From: Omphalotus guepiniiformis
Lineage: Eukaryota; Basidiomycota; Agaricomycetes; Agaricales; Omphalotaceae
Direction of reading: 5' to 3'
DNA length: 64,000 nt
Assembly (NCBI GenBank): GCA_028554645.1
Contig: JAQOOI010000022.1
Span: forward strand, 806,001 to 870,000
Shown here: one piece after another, positions 45,790 to 57,300 of the stretch
Layout: every line of letters begins with the position of its first letter
Position numbering within the stretch: the stretch's first letter is position 1
Notes under the pieces: model-generated
The model's input: only the letters and a program-made list of their open reading frames with translations
What the model was told of the DNA's origin: nothing
The model's database searches: none
Program-made: the position numbers and the translations under genes

Positions 45790-46539
45790 CACAAGGCAAC
45801 CAAATGTCGGTCTAAATCTATGATTAAAGTCATCATCTCATGATTTCCAGTCAAATTGTACATATACTTACTGCTCGAAGTCTTCGTCAATGTATACATA
45901 TCTTCATCATGCTTGTACCTGTCGCTAAAGAATTCGAATCTAAGATCGTCATTCAACGTCGCGGAGTTGCAATAAACGTGACTCCCATACACGGACCTGC
46001 GTGGGACTACCAGCCACTGCAACAGATGGCAACGACTATGTTTCGCCGTTTTGTTCCTCACGTACTGGCTGGAATTGGAGGTAACTTATGGCACCAACGA
46101 TATGCTTCGGGGTGGTCGCTCATGTTCTTCGCAGGTGCACTAATCAGTCTGTATGCGTTTCAACCATATATACAGGAAAGCAAAGCACAGTAAGGTACTG
46201 CAATATCAGTGCCAACATGGGCGCTCACTTTCTTACCCAGGGAAAAACGCGAAGAAATGAAGCATATCCAATCTTCGGAGAATAAATCTGCAAATACGAG
46301 AGATACGAGCACTACGGAAGGGTCTACTGAATAGAGCTTTGTACAGTATGTAGTAAATCTGAGACCGGACTACTTGGGAGCAGCTATGTATGTAGTTACT
46401 ACGTGCCCCATTGCCACCCCGACGCAAAGAAATTTCAAGTCGAGTCTCGTGCATCGAGATTCAAAGCGCTAGATCTGCGTCCGGTTCGTAATCGCATGTG
46501 AGCTATATTGTGCACGTAGTAGCGGGATGACATTGACAA
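45790..46539. other. Intergenic stretch right of the DRBM cluster
   Basis: A plus-strand frame (45840-46193) contains YASGWSLMFFAGALISLYAF, which is hydrophobic, but has no recognised family or supporting splice structure. The right part should be the 3' UTR of the Sad1/Usp39 gene. Confidence 0.35.
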
Positions 46540-48518
46540 TTATTTATCGAGAACCATGGAAGTCTCCGCAGAGCTCCCCAAATCAGGTCTTCGTTCCCAT
46601 ATCTAAGGTAGGCCCCGATTATCACTAGGCTAAAACTAGAAAGTAGAACCTTACTTACTTGCAAGACACTTTCACCGAGAAAGATCATTTCTTTCCTGGT
46701 CTCTTCAACAATGAGATCCTGAATCATGAACCATTTCTCGTGTTCGCCGGCTCCCGCTCTAAGATAAACCTTCCATACGGTACTTTCTTTATCTCGGGTA
46801 GTTCCCGCAACAGATTCGTGAATCACATTAGCGACAAGGTCATACAATTGAGACATTTGAGGAGGAGCATCAACATCTACGAATGTACCAACAAAGGTTA
46901 GAGGCAGTAAAAGAACTAGAATTAGGATGACGTACAATCCTTGAAGTCGAGCCCCCGAAGCGGAAAGGTTACAATGGTAGGGTTTTTTTCCTCCACAAAT
47001 GCATTTTTTGTAAAGCGCTTGAAGTGCAATATGATATACCGAGGAAGACGCTGACACTTGTACCGTCGTAGTTGTCCGGCTGACTCCTAAATTCCGTAAA
47101 GGGTTTCATTCCTACTTGCAGAAGACCGTACAGATAGCCACATACCTGGGCAGTGATACCGTCAAACTTGGAGAGCACTGAATGGATGCTGACTTGCGGA
47201 ATGATGTTCTTCTCTACGGAGTCTTGAAACAAAGGCGGGGGTGGGAGGTCAACCGCAAGAAATAGGAACGGTGATATTGCGGACTTGATGTCTAGGGTGA
47301 AAAGCGTCAGCTTCGAGCAAAAAAGAAAATTCAAATGGGATACCCCGGTCAATATCAAAATGAGGCTTCTCGTTTCCTCCGGCGTCTGGACGAACCAGCA
47401 CTTGCTGAGTTTCAACACGGAGCTCGCCTTGAAACGTCGAGAATATGATACCTGATAAGATCATTAGGAACCTTCATACACTACTGCAACTGGAAGTTCC
47501 GTACTTGAATTTTTTTTCTTTGAACCTCCCATGTCTTTGTGGAGATGATTGAGTAACCACCCCAAAAATTCTACGGGGTCACCCTGTTGTTCCAAACGAA
47601 ACTTTCCAGCACTAGCTCTGTTCACTTCTTGCAGAAACTCGTGTGGACTGACTTGACTTTTGAACAAGCGCGGGTTCCAAACCTTCTTGGCCAGTGCAGC
47701 AAAACGTTTGAGTAACTCAGATTCTTTGCCGTGAAAATGGGATAACAAAAGATAGTTGCGCAATGGTGCAACATGAAGAAGGGCGTGTATGACGACATTC
47801 ATATGGTCGTTTCTTTTGATATTGTTGAGCCCGACGTAACCTGGCAGATAGGCTTTGTTTGTGAGGTCGTACGAGAATTTGAGCGGATACGAGGGTGAAG
47901 ACATGGTTGCAACTGAAGTTTGATTAAACAAAGGCGAGAGCACAAACGATATGTCCTCCAGCGAAGGATCGGATACTGGGTAACCGTCTGGAAGAACATA
48001 CACCTGCAGCAACGCATGAAAATTAGTCTCAAGAGCATAGTTTAAAGCACGTACTCTGGTTGTCTCTAGATTGATGAAAACATGATGATCCTCATGTATG
48101 GAGTGAGAATACGCATATGATTTGCGGCCTCTGCCTTGAAAGTATTTACCACAGACCAGGCAACCATAGGTATTGATATTTGACAAAGATACAGAGCACA
48201 CTTTCTCAAAGTCAAAGTCAAGAACAGCTCGATTTATCTGAGAGACACTTAGTGCCGGGTCAAAGAATGAAGATTTGCACTCACCGTGTCCAGGTAAAGG
48301 TCAGACGCTTTGACTTCTTCGACGACGTCTATTACCCCCTCCTCGTCCTCGTCCTCTCCTTCATTCTCCGCATCGTTCTGTTCTTTTAAGCCCTCATTCC
48401 CATTTGCACTCGAGGATCCACTACTTGATGGATCAGATGGATCAATTCTAGCACGCTTATTTGGACGTTCAGATTCGGGTTGGTCGACGATGCTGTTGGT
48501 CCTTGTGTTAGCAGTCAT
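46540..48518 (-). CDS. sad1: Tri-snRNP protein Sad1 / USP39
   Basis: This is a catalytically inactive ubiquitin-protease fold needed to keep the U4/U6.U5 tri-snRNP intact for splicing. ATG at 48518 starts an acidic N-terminus with a nuclear-signal-like RPNKRARI. The ZnF-UBP domain reads DFDFEKVCSVSLSNINTYG and CLVCGKYFQGRGRKSYAY. The USP fold begins LPGYVGLNNIKRNDHMNVV. The active-site Cys box of true USPs (GNTCYMN) is replaced by NNIKRNDHMN, as in human USP39. Later landmarks are VSPHEFLQEV, GDPVEFLGWLLNHLH, YIILHFKRFTKN, YDLVANVIHE and a final VLQIWERRPD. One 53-bp intron follows KKKNS and is followed by FQGELRVE, matching KKK...FQGSMRI in humans. All introns used are GT...AG. The gene is divergent from rsm22, with only 88 bp between start codons. 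Confidence 0.95.
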
Positions 48519-48606
48519 AATGACCTTTACGTAATTTGCATCAGCGAAATATTTCGCTCAAAAAGGTTGGAAAACTCAGATTTTGATCTCTTTGGTTCTC
48601 TGTCTC
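48519..48606. promoter_or_regulatory. 88-bp divergent promoter between sad1 and rsm22
   Basis: Only 88 bp separate the two start codons if the rsm22 start at 48607 is right, so transcription start sites probably overlap the opposite gene. No particular binding site is claimed. Confidence 0.55.
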
Positions 48607-50843
48607 ATGTCTCTTGTTGGCCGCACAAGAATTTTCTATTCTATTTTGCGCGATACTTCTGCTAATGTTCGCACCTTTTCATCCACTGCCTCTGCTGGAC
48701 AAGTAAAATCCCCTTTGAACCTAGATCCAAGTCTTCAGGCTCTACTGCGAGATGTCGATATATCTCTTACTCGTCACAAGGTCGACCCAGTACCCCACCG
48801 GGAACTTGACGTGATAGAAATGTCGTCAGAAGAGCACCTTGACAACACCGTCGAGAACCTTGAAGATGATTTTTCTGACGACAATGTCATGGAAAGGAAG
48901 TCACCGGCGGCGCACTTTGGAAGCCAAGGAATCGGGGCTGTAGTACTGCCTATAGAACTGCAGAACTCCATCAATGTTCTGATTTCCGGCAAGTATGCAA
49001 GTTTACTGCTTTGCTAGTTCTAATTTTGTGAGGGAATGGTATCGCAGAGTCGGACAAATCTACGCTGCATTCGGATGCAAAGCGCCTCTTTCAAGATACC
49101 GAATCAAAGACGGCAGAACCAGATTGGACTGCGAGTTATGATGTGAAATACCGCTCTCGACAACAGGCGTCACGACATTCTGAGCGTGACGGAACTGCTT
49201 TCGCATCTGTCGCGCTTCCGGCTCATTACTCCGCTATAAGGTCAGTGCTAGACCACGTCAAACGTCGCCTTGGCCCGGAGTGGAGTATAACGAGGGTGAT
49301 TGACTGGGGTGCTGGCACCGGAAGCGGTCTCTGGTCAGTCATGTATTGTCATGTCAGTGAGTATTAACTAAACTCTTCTTGGTGAACAGGGCCTCGCTCC
49401 ATACATTCCAGAATGGCCCTGACGCGTCTCGAGATGTTGAAGGTCTAAAGGTGTTTGATTCAACCCTGCAAAGTTACCTCGGCATAGACAAACGAGACGG
49501 TCTTGTTGCCATCGCCAAACGCCTGCTCCGTAGTCAGTATGTTTTGCTTCTACGCTAGTATGTCGACATTGATAATCTATTTCATTAGACATCAAAAACA
49601 ATGACTTGAGTGTCTTATGGCAGAAATCCTTCCAGGACAATGATAGGATACCACGGCCCTTAGGTCACGATACGCTTGCCCTATCAGCATTCAACCTGTC
49701 TTCTCTCCCTAATGCTTTGGCTCGAAAGACACTCGTAAAAGAAATGTGGGAGAGTGGTGCTCATACACTGGTGAAGTTGACTGCAGCATGTTTAAATTTC
49801 AGATAACTCCAACTGACTGACAGGTTCTAATAGACCATAACACATCAGACGGCTTTGAGAATATTGCTGAAGCAAGAGAAATGCTTCTAAAGATGGGCAA
49901 GAAGGAAGTAGAAGACCCTGCCGCCGAAGAATGGTCTATTCGAGGCTCACACGTTGTAGCTCCGGTCAGTGCTCTTTTTGCTACTCGCTTCGGTGATTTT
50001 AACCTTTACACAGTGTCCTCACGATGGTCAATGCCCGTTGCACCACCAGGGTTCCTCACAACTTGTCTGCGGTTTCTCACAGCGTTTACAGAGACCTTCA
50101 TTTGTCCGCTTAACCAAGCATTCCAATGCAGGACACGAAGATATCGGATACTCGTATATTGTTGTTCGCCGAGGGGAGAGGCCGATCTCTGCCTCCACAC
50201 AACTGGGACGCATTGGAGGTGTCGGCAGACGTGCGCTTCATAAAGAAGCAGAGTCTCACAAGGTCACGAAGGAGCTAGCCCTTCACAACGAAGACGAACC
50301 ATATGTGGAGATTGAGGCTTCATCAGAAGTTCCGGAATTAGACACTACAGCATCTGATACTGAGCCACCACACACACGAAGTGAGCTCGAAGTTGGCTTG
50401 CGACAGGAAGCTTTCAGTTGGCCAAGACTTGTCTTCCCACCGTTGAAAAGGAGCGGCCACATCATATTGGATGCATGCACGGTAGAAGGTAGTATATTCA
50501 TTGCTCACTCAAGAATGTGCTGACAATTTTTCGGGCAGGAAAAATCATGCGTCTGACTATTCCCAAGTCTCAGGGCAAACAGCCTTACTATGACGCTCGA
50601 AAGTCGAGATGGGGCGACATCTTTCCCCATGCACCCAAGAATACACCTCAAGAGCGCCATCTGCCTCGGCATACAAAACGCGGTAAACCGCCTGGCAAGG
50701 GCTCCGACATCGGTAAACGAGGACAGTCTCAAAAAGACAAGAACCATGTAACTTATGAATCGCTTTCCGCCGACCTGAAAGAAGCAAGAGAAAAGTCGAG
50801 ACTTGATAGGATATCCCAAGCCAACAGTCGATGGGTGGAGTAA
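48607..50843 (+). CDS. rsm22: Mitochondrial ribosome assembly methyltransferase-like protein Rsm22 (METTL17)
   Basis: Rsm22/METTL17 acts in mitochondrial small-subunit assembly. The start at 48607 gives MSLVGRTRIFYSILRDTSAN, a basic, acid-free mitochondrial targeting sequence. The methyltransferase core appears as ALPAHYSAIRSVLDHVKRRL and VIDWGAGTGSGLW (SAM-loop motif I), then LIDHNTSDGFENI. The Cys cluster known to hold an iron-sulphur cluster in this family is present: CPHDGQCPLHHQ, then LVCGFSQRLQRPSF, and a fourth Cys in LDACTVEG. The C-terminal Lys/Arg-rich part runs GDIFPHAPKNTPQ to SQANSRWVE. Seven exons are needed. The first intron (48989-49047) starts GCAAGT, a GC-AG donor, and the other introns are GT...AG. 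The gene faces uL1m, another mitoribosomal gene, with 98 bp between stop codons. Confidence 0.94.
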
Positions 50844-50941
50844 TCTGGTTCTCATAGTACACTCGGATGACAAAATTATCTCCACTCAATGCTCATACTC
50901 TGTACTGTATTCTAAATAGGCAAGACACAGATCAAAATACG

Positions 50942-52022
50942 CTAGTAGTCTGATATGCGAATACCAGGCCCCTGGGTGGAACTCAGAATTACTTTGCTTA
51001 TAGCAGCCACTATGACACACCCGTTAGTCGTGTTAGAAAGGCGTACGAAAGAGAAAATATACCTGGCTTGTTGTCTTTCTGTCGATTGCCGCTCTCTTTG
51101 ATATTGCCAGTTGCTCGCTTGACCGAAGTCATGAAATGGCGGAAGTTCTTGACAACTTCATCCATCGAGAAGGTCATCTGCAGAGATGAAATCACAGGTC
51201 AGCTTTTTTTCCCTCAAGTACGCAGAGGATTCTCGTTCATCATTCCTAGAGGCATGTGGATGTTGCCGCGCTTGTCGGCTTTCCATTCACTGGTGCCTTG
51301 TATGCGCTCTATGTAACCTGCAATGTCATCTGTGACCGTACCGCGACGCTCCGAAGGCATCAAGCCTTGTTGACCCAAGAAACGACCCAACCGAGGAGTT
51401 ATAGCGCGAATCAGGGAGGTGGTCGATAAATAAGTAGTTGCTCGAATACGATTGTTCAGGATCTGCGGCCAATAACCTGATTAACAGAATTTCTGGTGGG
51501 AAGAAGTCGATCTTACACCATCGATGAGTTCAGCTCCTCCAACGATATGAGCACCGGCTTTCTTTGCTTCTTCTGCCTGTCTGCCCTCCGCGAATACCAA
51601 GATCTTGTCCTCAGCTTGCGCCTTCGCCTCTCTAGGCAGCCTGAAACGTCCCTTAGGCACAGCTACACCGTTACCCATCTCCGTCTTGATATACAGCTCA
51701 TACATTGCCTTCGGAGAAGCGACTTCAACGGCCTAAGATAATGTGAATGCACGGGTATTAGAAGAACGAGGACGCGACTTACGCGTAGAGCCGAGATAGC
51801 TTCCATGAGCGACAGCTGTTCCAGCTTCCCTTGCTTCAGCGCAGCCTTCGCAGCACGTCTTTTAGCTTTTGCGGCGAGAGCCTTCTTGGAGGGCTGCCGT
51901 ATTTTGGGCTCGTTCTTCTTACGCGCCTGCGTGACATGGGTCATAGTGAATTGCCTGCCATGAAAAACAGAAAATAGAGTGTTGCGGCAGTATTGTCGGC
52001 TGGAAGAAAGGAGAGAAGCCAT
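50942..52022 (-). CDS. Mitochondrial large-subunit ribosomal protein uL1m
   Basis: ATG at 52022 gives MASLLSSSRQYCRNTLFSVF, a mitochondrial targeting sequence, followed by the basic stretch KKALAAKAKRRAAKAALKQG. The L1 domain follows: VEVASPKAMYELYIKTEM, REAKAQAEDKILVFAEGRQ, AGAHIVGGAELIDG, RFLGQQGLMPSERRGTV and EWKADKRGNIHMPLG. Then comes MDEVVKNFRHFMTSVKRATG. The end VILSSTQGPGIRISDY is the conserved fungal uL1m C-terminus. uL1 forms the mobile stalk at the tRNA exit side. The introns are GT...AG except the one between HMPLG and MTFSMDE. The available GT (at about 51219) is in the wrong phase, and the join implied by conservation would start ATGATG at 51243. This is an unusual splice site or a sequence error. 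Confidence 0.92.
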
Positions 52023-54366
52023 GAGTCTGCCAGCGTTTGCAGCTCCAGAGATTGTGCACAAGTCCAAGTTTCAGTGCGTAGATGCCCGTGAGAACAAAGC
52101 AAGAAACTGCCGGCGGCAATGTGGAATGGCTGGTCGAAAAGTCCCGCAGATTGCACGACCCCTCTTCGACAGACAACACTCGAAATGTTCCTTACTTTCA
52201 CTATTGAAACTCGCCTTCAGCAAGCCTCGTTGAATTCGCCTTTGTTATATCTCTTCATCGTTGGACCTTCTCTCGATCTTCTCTTGTCGGCCTAGCAAGT
52301 AGCAACTCGTACTCTGCCCATTCTGAACTCCGCCGCACTCCGCCAGCCCCGAGCATCAACCTCCAGGAAAAGGGGTGAAATTGGATCTTAAATCACCGGT
52401 CATGGTAGAAGTCTTCTTATTGAGGCTGTTAGGTAGAGTAGTATATACCACTGTTTCTCGCCCAAAAAGCAAGGTTGCACGTTGGCATTGCAAGGCGCGG
52501 TGCCGCTGAAGCTCTCGACGCCCAAGCTGAGGGTATGTACGGTCATGAAATTCATCCGTCTCATTCATCCAGTGCAGACGGGGTGTATGTATGCTCCACC
52601 GAATTTACACTGCCATGGCCCTGGTGAAGATTGACTTGATCAACTCGAAGTCAGTGAGAGCTCGGTCGCACTTTTCCCTTTCGCGGGAAAGCATTTGAGA
52701 ACTGATCGTGTTTCAATGTGAGATTCTCCATACCAGAAAAGCTGTGAGCCTCTTTGTGGAATGGTATCCTCGATCCGATGCTCCGGTATTCCTCCTTCAA
52801 GGCGTCACATACAAACAGTGCATATTCTATGGAAGGAAGCTGAAGGAAAGCGCGTGCCCTCTAGATTGAAATCCAAATATAAGACGGCAAAAGACGAGGG
52901 TCACTCTCAACCCGATTGACACTGATATTCCCTCGAGTGGCATCATTTTTACACATCAAGGCATTGCGGCGTGCGCTTGTCTTATGTTGAAGAAGTGGCG
53001 TACAAGTCTGAATGCGCGGCGTCCAACTAGAACTTCCTCCTATCAAGAAAATCATGGGGACAAGATTCACGATCGCTTCAAAACTTCATAGCGACAAATC
53101 GCGGGACGCAATGGGATTGATTTTGAATGTACAGCGGCACCGGGCATTCCAACAATTACTCCAGTGACTATAAAGAGCTAAAAGCCAGGTCGTGTATGCC
53201 GTATGTTAGGTACTGCTTCTGATGGAGATGGAGGAAGGCTGCTTGCGGTAAAAAGAAGTGAAGGCGGGCTCTAACGCCAAGAACCGATTTGGCAGACATT
53301 TTCTGACGATGAAGAAGCCGACCCACAGAAATGCATGACATGGCTACCAGCCAAGGACCTTTTTGACGATGAAAAAGCCAAGACACAGAAATGCACGATA
53401 TGGCTACCAGCCCAAGGACCTCAGGACCCCTTGCACGTTGACGCGGTCAATCAGGAAAGACAGGAACGGGTAGAGCAAACCGTCATCAGAAGTAGCCCAA
53501 AACATTGTGACAGCGATCATGGTCAAGTAGCCACCCTAATGTCCGGTACTAATTGTATTATGATCGAGATAATACTGTGCAGGAAGCGCCAACTTGAACC
53601 TAGGCTTTCGAGCCGATCTAGATGACAACAGATATTTCTCATTGGAGGATATATCTGAAAACTGTGTATGGAGATCACAGATATGAGTCAATACGCACAA
53701 ACCTGGGGAGCCAGAAGAGAACATTGACTCCGAGGATGCAGTCATTGGCATCTGTCGGGTACTATGGTTTCCTTCTTTCATGTCCTGTTAACTACAATTG
53801 AGCGGGCGTATACCGCGGGCCATGTTCCACGTACCGGGAAATCTTGATATCTTATGTTTGTTCTTCTTAATGTGGCTCGATTTCTGGCCTCTTCATGTTA
53901 CCGTTCTAACTTTGCGGGGAAATGTCCAGAAGCGCAGCGCCTCCCCTGGAGCACAAGACTGACATTCAGAGCAGTTTTCACATCGGAATGTAAGATGTCT
54001 GTAACCCGTTCTGCGATAGGGAACCAGAAGCCTAGTAAGGAGATGTCAGGGTTTGTCCACTCGCGGTATTAACCGATTTCAGGACCCTGTATAATTGCAT
54101 TCGCAAAAATATTTCCTGATTATCGATCTCGGCATCGTAAGTAAACAGTATGTAGTGAAACGTGAAATACTTAAGATAAGTTCGTTCGTTTGAAAGTTCA
54201 TTTGGTTGCACGCTGGTCCGAAGGCAATTGATTGTTCACTTTCAGAAGCGCACCGCCAGGCGCCGCTTAGGCTGTGACTCCGTGACGAACCATCGCGCTC
54301 AGCACGTGATGAAAACACAATAGACGAGCTCGAGCTCGAGCCTCCCTTGACATTAGGTCGCCGACC
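52023..54366. other. 2.3 kb gene-poor stretch
   Basis: It should contain the uL1m promoter on the left and the Nup188 promoter on the right. In between are short frames and one in-frame 60-bp duplication at 53305-53424, listed separately. No gene is supported. Confidence 0.4.
53305..53424 (+). repeat. Two-copy 60-bp direct repeat with an open frame
   Basis: Two adjoining copies begin GACGATGAAGAAGCC and GACGATGAAAAAGCC and share CACAGAAATGCA and ATGGCTACCAGCC. The unit is 60 bp, so both copies stay in one frame: DDEEADPQKCMTWLPAKDLF, then DDEKAKTQKCTIWLPAQGP. The frame is open from 53275 to about 53540 but has no start codon or recognised family. Confidence 0.7.
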
Positions 54367-57300
54367 ATGTCTGGCGGTCTGTCGGAACGATCCAACCTTA
54401 TTGACGTGTAAGTCCAGTCTGAAAAATTGCCATGCCGTCTAACATCTTTACCAGGACCTACACTCAGCTTCATTCTGTACTATCAGGTCATATTGAAGGC
54501 ACTAGCGTGGAACAAATTAAGGACTATATCTTTCCAAGACTCGACCAGCTCAAAAACATCTCTGATCCGTTTGGAAAGCCATCGGATGCATCCCGTCGAA
54601 AGGTTACCAGTGGCTCCGTCACGTTAAGCGATGGGGTTGTTCTACGCGTCGAAGAGGCCGACAAGGAATTCATCTTCGCCATCAGTGCTGCTTTTAACAT
54701 TGATGAAGTGCATTCTCTCATTTTGTTACGGGCATTTCTTTACAACCAAGGACTACCCTCTTCCGCCCAGGCTAGTACAGATAATGCTTCGCTTGCGGAC
54801 GAACTGGTGGAAGCTATCACCCCCTTTTATTTCGCTGAACGACTGTCCATTCTTCGAGTCTTTATACCTCTGTTCCGTGCCAAAGAGAATATCTCAGAAC
54901 CTCTCCACGAAATTGCCCTATCGATAATACCCAAACTGCTACCTGATGGCCAACAATTCACAAAGTACTTACTCGCCGAATACGGACGCAAATTCAAAGA
55001 AAACGTTCCTACGACGTATAACAATGACCCAAAGAAGGCGACGCGCTGGGCAAAGCAGAATAGTAGGGAGCAATTGGTTCTGTTGGAAGTATTATTTTGG
55101 ACACTGTGGGGTTCTGCCGATTGCGATGGACCAACAGTGGAGCAGATATTCAGGGTGGCGTATGGAACGAACCTAGGGATGGATCAGCAGAACGCTACGC
55201 TCCTTCTTGATGAAGAGGGTATGCAACTTGCGCGGGACAAGGCGACCCTCTGGATCATAATTACTATTGAAGTCCTTGAGCTGGAAACAATTGCAGATCA
55301 AACATCTCTCGAGATCACCGACGAACCCACCCGCACCCGTTTCTACATATCCTCTCCCGACTCACTCACACGCATACATGAGCTGGTGATCTCTCATGGC
55401 CCCGACCAATATGCATGCACATACCTTGCATGGACTTTCGTAGTTTCTCGTCTATCTTCAACGGGAGCACAGATGAAGACTATCCCCAACTCTTATCGAA
55501 AATTTTACGAGTCTCTTCTCGGCCACACGACTAGTACGTACTCCAAAGATAGAGAACCGGCACACGTTGTCATGACTCGTACATGTCTGGAGCCTGAGGC
55601 CGGTCTTTTTCGTCTGATGCTCACAATGTTGACAACGTCTCCTCTCTTTGTCACTGCTTCCGCTTGGAGGACAGGATCAACCATCACAGACCCCAATGCA
55701 ATTGCTTTCCGTTCCGTGTTTAAGGGTGGGTTTTGTCTAAGCACCTCAACAAACCAACTAACGATCTTGTTCAGGCCTAGTCATTGCTTTAGTGGAACTA
55801 GTTCCCGTCGAACTCATACCTGAGTTTGATGCTTTCGTCGAAGTGTGGATAGCTCTTTTTGGGCGAAGTGAAACTGAGTCCGTCGCTGGAATATGCAGCC
55901 AGTACTGGACATCTGATTGGCAACAGGGACTCTCACGTAGAGCCATCCTTGATGTCTCAAGGACACGATTTCCAGTCCAATGTGGTCCTCTTATTCGCCT
56001 CCTACGTTCCATGACCGCTTCCGGTTTCCTAGAAACTGATCCACTATCGACGGCAGACCACTCTCAGGACGCTAGAGGGCTTACAGAGGAACGTGAACTC
56101 TGCGCCAAGCATGTCTTTTACTTCCTGGACAAGCTTCCGACGTTCTCGCAGGTGATTCCGGCAAGTGCTTGTACAGGCGCTCATGCCATCTATGAAAAAC
56201 AAGTGGAACAGTATAGTTCGAGCTCGACTGCCGGTGTGACATATACAAATTTGTACTCGATCAGGCTACCCGGAGACAGTCTCTTGCATGCAGGATCCAA
56301 AGGTCGACTTCTCAGCAGCGATGGAGGTGACTTTCTAGTCATAACCTGGCAGCATGAACATTCTGGTTGGAAGCTTTTGCTGGATATTTTAGCGGAGTAC
56401 GTTCACCAGCTCCGTTCAGGCACTAACAGGCCCTACAAGCGCACTGGCTTTGATGGTACTAAAGAAACTCCTGAGATAAGTCTCTCAATCCGAGATCTTG
56501 GGATTGAGATGGACGGGAACATCGACGAGATACTCATCACCGATATTCTGGACACCGTGCGAAGCGTCATTCAAGGCAATCCCTCACAAGGCGAGCAACT
56601 GATGCAATCCCTTGAAGCTGTTTCAGGGGCGACTTCTGCCTCTGATTCTTCTCCGCCAGACCTAATCCAACTCACTGTCGTCATCTTGGAGGAAGCATTA
56701 ACTCGATATAACGTGCATGCGAGGGTTGGTCCACCTTCACGGCTTGTCACATCGGCTTTGAGTGTTCTTGCTGCTATCCTAGCCGTGCCTAGCTATTCCG
56801 TCCGTGTGTGGATATACCTTAGATCCACGTCGGCGTTGTTTGGTTCTGAGAGGGCTCCGGGCTCTACGCCAGCTGCCCTTGCCGCTGAAAGGGTGACCGG
56901 CCATTACTCGATGACACTCGCCTTACTACATCTTGTCCAGCAGCTTTGCGAGGAAGCTTCCTTACTTATGGTCTCTGATGATACCCAAGTTCGCAAGTTC
57001 AAGGATGAAGTTCTCCTGCGCGCGGTGCGGTTTGTGCATGCAGAAATATGGCTCGAGCATTCCGGTTGGAAATATGCGCAGCTTGGGGATAGGTTTGAAA
57101 TTGGACGGCGTGTCTCATCCCTCTATTTCAAGATTCTGCAATACACGACCACGAAACTAGAAGAGGGGCCTTTTCCCAAGTTGAGCCAAACGATTCTGGA
57201 TATCCTGTTGTTCAGAGCCTCCACCTTGTCTATCAATCCATTGGTTTCAGCCATCTCTGCTGGTACTCAGATGCTGGGGGTGCTATATACTTCAAGGCGT

